From contig CP070819.1 of NCBI GenBank assembly GCA_020344295.1, positions 333,188-346,686 of the forward strand: a DNA stretch of 13,499 bases. Reading direction: 5' to 3'. Below the pieces are notes generated by a model. That model saw nothing but the letters and a program-made list of their open reading frames with translations, did no database searches and was not told the DNA's origin. The translations under genes and the position numbers were made by a program. Below, in pieces: positions 6,482 to 12,796 of the stretch. How positions within the stretch are numbered: the first letter of the stretch is position 1; every line of letters starts with the position of its first letter. This DNA is from Dehalococcoidia bacterium. GTDB lineage: Bacteria > Chloroflexota > Dehalococcoidia > SZUA-161.

Positions 6482-7639
6482 ATGGACTTCGCTCTAACCG
6501 AAGAGCAAATGATGCTGAAGACCAACGTCCGCAGCTTTCTGGAAAAGGAGATACTGCCTGTCGTCGATGAATATGAGAAGCAGGGCGCGCTGACCAAGGA
6601 AGCTACTGTATCGTTCATCAAGCAGTTGATACCCTTCGGATACCTAGTGGGCTTTCTCCCCGAAGAGTATGGGGGCTCTATACTGGAAGCGAAGACCAAC
6701 GGCGTCCTCCTCGAAGAACTGGCACGGATTTGGGCCGGCTTTGCCGGAACGCTTTTCATCGCGGCGGGATTCTGGTGGCTCCTGAACGAGGCCGGCAGTC
6801 CCGAGCAGAAGGAGCGGCTGCTGCCCCTGGCTGCCGCAGGCGATTACATTGGTTGTATCGCGCTGACCGAGGCCAATGTAGGCTCCGATGTCGCCGGCGT
6901 GGAAACAACTGCTAACTTGAAAGGGGATACTTACATCCTCAATGGGACAAAAATGTGGATATCCAATGGCAGTATAGCCGATGCTGCATTTGTCCTCGCC
7001 ACAACGGATAAGACGCAGGGGCCTTTAGGCATGTCATTCTTCCTCGTGGAGAAGGATAAGTCCCCGTTTTCAGCGAGGGAACTGCACAAGCTCGGGCTTC
7101 GTTCCTTTCCCACCTCCGAGCTCTCATTCGACGACTGTCCGGTGCCCAAGGAGAACCTCGTGGACCCGGGCGCAGGCTACCAGCGCACAATGGCGTTTTT
7201 CGATGTGTCAAGAGCGATGGTTGGCGTATTCTCCACGGGTATCGCCCAGGCTGCCATAGATGCTTCGATAAAATACGCACAGGACAGGACCCAGTTCGGC
7301 CGCCCCATAGGCAGCTTCCAGATGGTACAGGAGATGCTGGTGGACATGATAGCGGAAACAGAGGCCGGACGGCTGCTCAGCTTCCGCGCCCTGGATCTCC
7401 TGGACAAGGGCGAAAAGTGCCGCTGGCAGTCATCGCTGGCCAAAGCTTATGCAACCGAGGCCGCGGTACGAACAACCTCGAAGGCCATACAGATCCACGG
7501 CGCGATGGGGCTCTCCGAGGAATACCCGGTTGAGAGGTACTTCAGAGACGCCAGAAGTCTGACCATTCCCGACGGCACTACACAGATGCAGAAGCTGATC
7601 GTCGGAAGGGATGCCTTGGGAATACGTGCCTTTGTCTAG
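6482..7639 (+). CDS. Acyl-CoA dehydrogenase with Asp at the usual catalytic Glu position
   Basis: A 385-residue FAD-dependent dehydrogenase, the usual length for the family, which forms the 2,3-double bond of an acyl-CoA and passes electrons to ETF. Visible are the first family signature IALTEANVGSDVAG (126-139), the FAD/substrate strand YILNGTKMWISNG (151-163), DRTQFGRPIGSFQ (268-280), and the second signature around QIHGAMGL (337-344) with the conserved GLSEEYPVERYFRDAR. In medium- and short-chain dehydrogenases the base is the Glu of a YEGT motif. Here the aligned text is IPDGTTQMQ, giving D364. The ATG at 6482 follows AAGGAGG (6470-6476) by 5 bases; a GTG at 6425 is in frame but lacks a good site. 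It starts 63 bases after the thiolase stop and is likely co-transcribed. The electron acceptor is not encoded here. Confidence 0.93.
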   Translation: MDFALTEEQMMLKTNVRSFLEKEILPVVDEYEKQGALTKEATVSFIKQLIPFGYLVGFLPEEYGGSILEAKTNGVLLEELARIWAGFAGTLFIAAGFWWLLNEAGSPEQKERLLPLAAAGDYIGCIALTEANVGSDVAGVETTANLKGDTYILNGTKMWISNGSIADAAFVLATTDKTQGPLGMSFFLVEKDKSPFSARELHKLGLRSFPTSELSFDDCPVPKENLVDPGAGYQRTMAFFDVSRAMVGVFSTGIAQAAIDASIKYAQDRTQFGRPIGSFQMVQEMLVDMIAETEAGRLLSFRALDLLDKGEKCRWQSSLAKAYATEAAVRTTSKAIQIHGAMGLSEEYPVERYFRDARSLTIPDGTTQMQKLIVGRDALGIRAFV

Positions 7640-7695
7640 CCTCAGAACGCGAATCGGACATCAAAGTAATCTCATCTGATAGTAGGGAGAACAGT

Positions 7696-8874
7696 ATGCG
7701 ACTGGCTTTACAGGGGACAAGGATACTGGATATGGCCTGGATAGGCCCCGGCCCTTTCTGTGCCAACATGCTCGGCGACCTCGGAGCTGAGATCATTAAG
7801 ATCCATGAGCCCGACCCTGACCGTCGCGGTGGCCTCATCAAATTCGCTTTTCCCGCAGATTCGCCTGATTTCCCCGGCCTGCGGAATATTAAGACCATGG
7901 GCCTTGACCTTAAATCCAATGACGGGCGTAACATTTTCTATGAGCTGGCCCGGACTGCTGATGTCATTATGGAGGGGTACAGGCCGGGAGTTATGAAGCG
8001 CCTGGGGGTGGATTACGATACCATTAAAGTGATCAATCCGGCAACAGTATACGCCTCGCTGTCAGGCTATGGACAGGAAGGACCTTATCGCGATGTCGTA
8101 GGGCATGATATCAACTATATCTCCATTGGAGGCCTCCTGGGTATGACTGGCTCCATCGACGGGCCTCCTGTGCCGCCGGGCACTTTAATAGCCGACTTCG
8201 CCGCAGGCGGGATGGGCGCTGCGATCGGGATACTCGCCGCACTGATGGCACGGGAGAAGACCGGCAAAGGTCAGTTTGTGGACGTCTCCCTGACAGACGG
8301 GATCGTGGAGATGCTCTACCTTTGGATAATGCCCTATCTGCTGTTTGGCATAGAGAACAAAAGAGGAGATACCATATTCACCGGCCATTTCCCCTGGTAC
8401 AACGTATATGAGACGAAGGACAGTAAATACGTCAGTGTCGCCGCATTTGAACCGCATTTCTACCGAAACCTGTGCGAGCTGTTAGGCCGTGAGGACTTCA
8501 TCGAGCACCAGTTCGCAGAAGGGGAGAAACGCGATGAAATTATGCAGTTCTTCAAGCAGACATTTCTAACTAAAACTCGGGACGCATGGTTAGAAATTCT
8601 GCGGTCGAAAGATACGTGTGTAGCACCTGTCTACACACTCGATGAAGTAGTCGTCGATCCCCAGTTGATCGCCCGCGGCATGATCAGGGAACTGCCGCAC
8701 CCCACCCTGGGCAGTGTGAAGCAGGTTGGCTCTATGCTCAAGCTCTCGGACTCGCCGTTCCAGGTCAGGTACTGGGCTACGCGATTCGGGCAGTATACGG
8801 ATGAGATTCTGCATGAACTGGGCTATGATGACACCCGTATAAAGAATCTGCACCGGGCCGAAGTAGTAGGTTAG
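7696..8874 (+). CDS. CaiB/BaiF family protein, probable alpha-methylacyl-CoA racemase
   Basis: A 392-residue member of the family III CoA-transferase fold (interlocked dimers, cytoplasmic). The family includes formyl-CoA transferase, CaiB and alpha-methylacyl-CoA racemase (AMACR). Four residues I recall as functional in Mycobacterium tuberculosis racemase MCR (Arg91, His126, Asp156, Glu241) all occur here at a constant offset of 11: R102, H137 in GHDINY, D167 in IADFAAGGM, and E252 in AFEPHFY. The His/Asp pair that moves the alpha proton favours racemase over transferase, where usually only the Asp is kept. The N-terminal GTRILDMAWIGPGPFCANML is the standard CoA-binding opening. The ATG at 7696 follows GGGAGA by 6 bases, and the gene starts 56 bases after the dehydrogenase. 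A CoA transferase remains possible. It would set the 2-methyl stereochemistry required by the dehydrogenase. Confidence 0.87.
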   Translation: MRLALQGTRILDMAWIGPGPFCANMLGDLGAEIIKIHEPDPDRRGGLIKFAFPADSPDFPGLRNIKTMGLDLKSNDGRNIFYELARTADVIMEGYRPGVMKRLGVDYDTIKVINPATVYASLSGYGQEGPYRDVVGHDINYISIGGLLGMTGSIDGPPVPPGTLIADFAAGGMGAAIGILAALMAREKTGKGQFVDVSLTDGIVEMLYLWIMPYLLFGIENKRGDTIFTGHFPWYNVYETKDSKYVSVAAFEPHFYRNLCELLGREDFIEHQFAEGEKRDEIMQFFKQTFLTKTRDAWLEILRSKDTCVAPVYTLDEVVVDPQLIARGMIRELPHPTLGSVKQVGSMLKLSDSPFQVRYWATRFGQYTDEILHELGYDDTRIKNLHRAEVVG

Positions 8875-9014
8875 CTATCCCCTTTATCCCGTAATCATGT
8901 TTCACAATCCCATCCCCTCGTCTGTAAACATGTCTAGAAGGGTCTTGGCAGCCAGCAGGGCATATGATAGACTCGTACAGTCTTAACAAGCACAGTTCAA
9001 TAAGAGGATTCGCC

Positions 9015-9635
9015 ATGCAGGAAAATACCACTATCAGAGTAGGCAGACCTGATGATGCTCAGGATTTCTCCGAGCTCGTCCTGTTTACGGGACCGGAGCT
9101 TCTGCCTGCTCTCTTCGGGTCTGAGTCCAACGTCAGAAACGTGATGAGAAGATCATTCCGGTACCGTAAGAACTCCTTCAGCTACGAACACTCCCATTTC
9201 ATCTAAGCGAACGGCGAAACAGCGGGAATGGGCCAGGTATTCACTTTTAACCAGATGCAGAAGGAACAGATGCGAACCATGCTGTTCATTCTCAGATATC
9301 TGAAACTCAGCTTTCTCACACAAATCATCTACATGTATCGGTCAAGCAGTATTCTGGTACAGATCACGGAGGGCGATGCTTACCTGGCCCATCTCGCTGT
9401 TTACCCCGTATTCAGGAGCAAGGGGTATGGAGCAATGCTGCTTGATAAGATTGAACGAGAAGCTGGGGAGGCCAGATGCAAGAGGATAGTCCTGGATGTT
9501 GAGACCTGTAACGAAAGGGCAATCGAGTTTTACCAGAGGCTGGGGTATAGGATAGAATCAAAGTCCCCTGTTCTTCGAATTAAAGACCATGAATTCCAGT
9601 TCTTCAAAATGAGCAAGAACATTGAGACTGTTTAA
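9015..9635 (+). pseudogene. GNAT-family N-acetyltransferase interrupted by an in-frame TAA
   Basis: Two open segments, 9015-9203 and 9207-9635, are in the same frame and read as one protein of about 206 residues broken only by TAA at 9204-9206 (codon 64). Across the stop the text reads SYEHSHFI-stop-ANGETAGMGQ, the usual continuous N-terminal region of a GNAT protein. A single G to T change of a GAA codon would explain it. The acetyl-CoA loop RSKGYGAMLL (134-143, an R-x-x-G-x-G/A motif) and the C-terminal NERAIEFYQRLGYRIES (167-183) are intact. The start at 9015 follows AAGAGGA (9002-9008) by 6 bases. An ATG at 9228 could start a 135-residue fragment, but I see no good ribosome binding site and it would lack the first strands. 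The substrate is unknown. A sequencing error is the main alternative to real gene decay. Confidence 0.85.
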
Positions 9636-9716
9636 CACAATTTGCTCGTCCCATGCGCCCGCCCGATATGTAGCTCCGAGGGCTGACGCTCCCGCACTTC
9701 CCTTTAGAGGCGAACT

Positions 9717-11093
9717 ATGGCGATAAAATCGGTGAATCCCGCTACAGGCGCGGTTATCAGAGAGTACCCTGAGACGCCGCCGGAAGAAGTGAGAAGCTTA
9801 ATACAGGGATCACATGCGGCCTTTCTCCTCTGGCGAAAAACAGACTTCTCCGAACGGGCGAGACTTATGAAGGTTGCCGCGCGGGTCATCCGCAGTAAAG
9901 CTGAAGATTATGCAAAGCTTATGGCGGAGGAGATGGGAAAGCCGATAATAGCCGGTCTGGCCGAGGCGGAGAAATGTGCCTGGGCATGTGAATACTACGC
10001 CGATCATGCGCAAGGATTCCTGCAGCCAGAGGTAATAGAAATAGACGCAGATAGAAGCTTCGTCATGTTCCAGCCACTTGGTGTTGTACTCGCGGTTATG
10101 CCCTGGAACTTTCCCTTCTGGCAGGTCTTCCGCTTTGCCGCGCCGGCGCTCATGGCCGGGAACACAGCCGTATTGAAACACGCCTCCAATGTGCCCGGCT
10201 GTGCGCTAGCCATTGAGGATATCTTCCGCGAGGCGGATTTCCCAGAGAACGTTTTCAAGACACTGCTGGTGAGCAGCGGCCAGGTTGAAGCAATCATTAA
10301 AAATCCTCTGGTTCAAGCGATTACCCTCACCGGCAGCACCGATGCCGGCAGGGCAGTCGCTCGTAAAGCCGGCGAGATGTTGAAGAAGACAGTTCTCGAG
10401 CTGGGTGGCAGCGATCCCTACTTGATTCTGGAAGATGCCGATCTTGAAACAGCAGTGGCTACCTGTGTCGCCAGCAAACTGACTAACTCCGGGCAGAGCT
10501 GTATTGCGGCCAAACGGTTCATAGTAGTCGAATCACAAAGGGAACGGTTCGAACAACTGCTCGTGGATAAAATGCGTGCTGTCAATGTAGGCGATCCCCT
10601 GGAAGAAGATACCGCCGTGGGCCCGATGGCCCGGCACGATCTGAGGGATGAACTTCACCGGCAGGTATTCGTGAGTATCGCAATGGGCGCGAATTGCCTG
10701 CTGGGCGGCGAGATGCCCGAGAGGGAGGGAGCTTACTATCCGCCCACAGTCCTCACCGATGTAAAGAAAGGGATGCCCGCCTACGATGAGGAACTGTTCG
10801 GACCCGTTGCGGCTATTATATACGTTAAAGGTGAGGACGAGGCAATCCGGGCGGCCAATGACTCTCGATACGGCCTGGGTGCGGCTGTCTTCACGCGTGA
10901 TATAGCAAAGGGCGAGAGAATTGCAGCCAACGAAATCGAGGCCGGTTGTTGCTTCGTCAACGCCCAGGTGAGATCCGACCCGCGCCTGCCTTTCGGCGGC
11001 ATCAAGGAGAGCGGCTACGGCCGTGAGCTGTCATATTACGGGATAAAGGAATTCGTGAACATTAAAACCGTTTCTGTTCACCATTCCCGCTAA
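9717..11093 (+). CDS. NAD(P)-dependent succinate-semialdehyde dehydrogenase, Sad/YneI type
   Basis: A 458-residue aldehyde dehydrogenase closely resembling the short E. coli Sad (YneI) group, which oxidises succinate semialdehyde to succinate. Catalytic features are complete: N131 in MPWNFPFWQ, K154 in VLKHASNVPGC (cofactor binding), the GSTDAGRAVA turn (206-215), E228 in LELGGSDP, nucleophile C262 in NSGQSCIAAKRF, E359 in EELFGPVAA, and FGGIKESGYGREL near 426-438. KHASNVPGCA and GPMARHDLRDELH are nearly word-for-word Sad-like, so this subgroup is preferred over coniferyl or betaine aldehyde dehydrogenases. The ATG at 9717 follows AGAGG (9706-9710) by 6 bases. It lies between the broken GNAT gene and the iron-sulfur gene with its own flanking gaps, so membership of the acyl-CoA pathway is uncertain. 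It may handle a C4 or other small aldehyde. Confidence 0.9.
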   Translation: MAIKSVNPATGAVIREYPETPPEEVRSLIQGSHAAFLLWRKTDFSERARLMKVAARVIRSKAEDYAKLMAEEMGKPIIAGLAEAEKCAWACEYYADHAQGFLQPEVIEIDADRSFVMFQPLGVVLAVMPWNFPFWQVFRFAAPALMAGNTAVLKHASNVPGCALAIEDIFREADFPENVFKTLLVSSGQVEAIIKNPLVQAITLTGSTDAGRAVARKAGEMLKKTVLELGGSDPYLILEDADLETAVATCVASKLTNSGQSCIAAKRFIVVESQRERFEQLLVDKMRAVNVGDPLEEDTAVGPMARHDLRDELHRQVFVSIAMGANCLLGGEMPEREGAYYPPTVLTDVKKGMPAYDEELFGPVAAIIYVKGEDEAIRAANDSRYGLGAAVFTRDIAKGERIAANEIEAGCCFVNAQVRSDPRLPFGGIKESGYGRELSYYGIKEFVNIKTVSVHHSR

Positions 11094-11238
11094 ACACGCC
11101 GAGTGCGAACAAGGGGTGGTCACTGCCTCCGACACCATGCCCCCACTACATCTTATAGTGTAATCCCTCGTACTTCGTTGAGAAACGGCAACGTGAGAAA
11201 GCACGGACTAACACCATAGCATGCCTTAATACTTTAGG

Positions 11239-11267
11239 TTAACTTATTGTATCATTGGGATTATTAT
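11239..11267 (+). promoter_or_regulatory. Candidate sigma70-like promoter for the iron-sulfur/flavoprotein pair
   Basis: TTAACT (11239-11244, 4 of 6) and TATTAT (11262-11267, 5 of 6) are separated by exactly 17 bases in an AT-rich patch. The predicted transcription start near 11274 leaves a leader of about 27 bases before the ATG at 11301. The -35 overlaps the palindrome GTTAAC. The 207-base gap from 11094 to 11300 otherwise holds only a weak CACTA/TAGTG inverted pair and no gene. Confidence 0.5.
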
Positions 11268-11300
11268 ATCCACAGTCTTCGAGTTAGAAAGAGAGAGACC

Positions 11301-12212
11301 ATGAGCGACTCAACTCAGGAACTGTACGACATGTTCCCCCTGGAGGACAAGAGCGACTTCCTCCACGCTTACATCTACCTCAAATATCTCGACCACTTTG
11401 CCCACCACGCCCTTGAGGGATCGGGCCTCCCTTCCAAAGGCCCCCCGGGAGAGCTGCATGAGGACCTCGACGAAATGCTGAAGGGTATTCTCCGGGAGAT
11501 CGGCGACGCTGCGCCGGACACCGCTACCAGTGTCTACCATGCCAAAGTCGTGAAGCTGAAGGACGCAATACAGTTTGTCACCCAGAAGCATGACCTGTCA
11601 TTGATCACACCGGAAACGGTTGTGCCCTACAAGATGGCCAAGGACATCATCCTCAAGAATCCCGATTCGATCGCTCTTGGCGAGTGCGCCTGCCGGGGAG
11701 GATCACCAACGCCCTGTCACCCAATGGATGTCTGCCTTTTCATCGGAGACCCCGTCGCTTCATTCCTCATCGAGCAGAATCCAAAATTTCGCCAGATCAC
11801 TCAGGAAGAGGCAGTCAGCATCATCGAGGCCGAGCACAAGAGGGGCCACATCCAAACGGCTTTCTTTAAAAAGGATCTGGGCAGGCGGTTCTACTGCCTG
11901 TGCAATTGCTGCGGCTGTTGCTGCATGGGAGTAAGGATGTGGAATATCCTGGGAGGCACGGTTCCAATACTGACCCCTTCGGGATATCTGGCACACGTCG
12001 GCGACTACTGCAACGGGTGCGGGGAGTGCCTGGAGTACTGTCAGTTCAACGCCATCAGCCTCGATGAGAGCGGACAGGTGGCCGTTATCGACTCAGTGAA
12101 ATGTATGGGCTGCGGCGTTTGCGAGGATATGTGCCCTGTGACTGCTATCACACTGGAACGAGACCCATCCAAGGGAGAGCCGCTCGATCTCGCCGAGCTG
12201 ACGAGCCAGTAG
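11301..12212 (+). CDS. Cysteine-rich 4Fe-4S ferredoxin-like protein
   Basis: A 303-residue soluble protein with 19 cysteines in three blocks. The N-terminal 120 residues are mostly helical in appearance and contain none. Block one has C129, C131, C139 and C145 (CACR followed by CHPMDVC). Block two is the dense YCLCNCCGCCC at 198-208 with seven cysteines. Block three is a standard 2x[4Fe-4S] ferredoxin domain: C237, C240, C243, C247 and C268, C271, C274, C278, each of CxxCxxCxxxC form. The block order is familiar from uncharacterised iron-sulfur proteins of anaerobes. I infer a role in electron transfer, with at least two and perhaps three or four clusters. The ATG at 11301 is preferred over an in-frame start at 11247, with a purine-rich GAGAGAGA just upstream. 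The next gene, a small flavin-fold protein, begins 41 bases later. The redox partner is unknown. Confidence 0.9.
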   Translation: MSDSTQELYDMFPLEDKSDFLHAYIYLKYLDHFAHHALEGSGLPSKGPPGELHEDLDEMLKGILREIGDAAPDTATSVYHAKVVKLKDAIQFVTQKHDLSLITPETVVPYKMAKDIILKNPDSIALGECACRGGSPTPCHPMDVCLFIGDPVASFLIEQNPKFRQITQEEAVSIIEAEHKRGHIQTAFFKKDLGRRFYCLCNCCGCCCMGVRMWNILGGTVPILTPSGYLAHVGDYCNGCGECLEYCQFNAISLDESGQVAVIDSVKCMGCGVCEDMCPVTAITLERDPSKGEPLDLAELTSQ

Positions 12213-12253
12213 CGCTGAAAACACGGTCGATCTTTGCACCGAAGGGAGGGGAC

Positions 12254-12721
12254 ATGGATAAGAAGGAGCTCAGACAGACGATTATCGAACACCTCAAGAA
12301 GCACAATGGAGGCACACTGTCCACTGTCAGGGAGGATGGTACGCCCCAGGCAAGTGGCATCACATACGTCAACGACGGCCTGACCATCTACTTCGCCATG
12401 GACCCGGAGAGCTATAAAAAGAAGAATGTAGACCGGAATCCCAACGTCGGCCTGGCGATCTTCAAAGACTATTTTCGCTGGGACAGGGCCAAGGCGGTAC
12501 AGCTAGCCGGCAGGTGCGAGATAGTAACCGACAGGGATGAGATCGCGAAAATAGAGACTCTTCTCGTGCAAAAATTCCCCTGGGTTGTAGGCTACGCCGG
12601 CGTAATGGAATGGGCCACGAGAGTAGGGCCTGTCCCCTACTATAAAATAGTGCCCAAGACAATTGCATACCTGGACTACTACAAGTTCGGCTTCAATCAG
12701 TATCAGGTTCTTGAGCTTTAG
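12254..12721 (+). CDS. Pyridoxamine 5'-phosphate oxidase-like FMN split-barrel protein
   Basis: A 155-residue protein with the family opening: a helix, then GTLSTVREDGTPQASGITYVNDG with a 'T..G.P' strand-turn-strand, then FAMDPESYKKKNVDRNPNVGLAIF (residues 47-70), where the K-N-x-x-R-N-P-x-V run is the typical FMN-phosphate-binding edge. AVQLAGRCEIVTD (81-93) is the next barrel strand. Family members are cytoplasmic dimers binding FMN, F420 or heme; the cofactor here cannot be decided. The ATG at 12254 follows GGGAGGGG by a few bases and gives the normal length; the open frame upstream overlaps the iron-sulfur gene and is rejected. Its position 41 bases after that gene suggests an iron-sulfur/flavin redox pair. 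Stress-related heme or flavin reductase roles are also possible. Confidence 0.87.
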   Translation: MDKKELRQTIIEHLKKHNGGTLSTVREDGTPQASGITYVNDGLTIYFAMDPESYKKKNVDRNPNVGLAIFKDYFRWDRAKAVQLAGRCEIVTDRDEIAKIETLLVQKFPWVVGYAGVMEWATRVGPVPYYKIVPKTIAYLDYYKFGFNQYQVLEL

Positions 12722-12732
12722 GTTAGATTTAC

Positions 12733-12771
12733 AAGTACTATCAATATTGGTACTTAGGCATGCTTTGCCTA
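12733..12771. terminator. Two adjacent hairpins between convergent genes, possible bidirectional terminator
   Basis: AAGTACTA (12733-12740) pairs with TGGTACTT (12748-12755) around a 7-base loop, with one G-T mismatch. Directly next to it TAGGCA (12755-12760) pairs perfectly with TGCCTA (12766-12771) around a 5-base loop. They fill most of the 75-base gap between the stops of the flavoprotein gene and the DUF362 gene. Neither is followed by a clear T-run, so classical intrinsic termination is not proven. Confidence 0.4.
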
Positions 12772-12796
12772 TCCTGGCAATAGAAATTTAGCTACA

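Noticed and set aside
1947..8874. Reading ligase, acyl-CoA dehydrogenase and CaiB-like genes as a carnitine (caiABC-type) operon
   Set aside because: The CaiB/BaiF member has the racemase residue pattern, the thiolase and HMGS-like/DUF35 genes are foreign to cai operons, and no crotonobetainyl-CoA hydratase (CaiD) or transporter is present.
9204..9206. Recoding of the in-frame stop in the GNAT gene
   Set aside because: The codon is TAA, not the TGA or TAG used for selenocysteine or pyrrolysine, and no supporting structure was seen. A nonsense mutation or sequence error is simpler.
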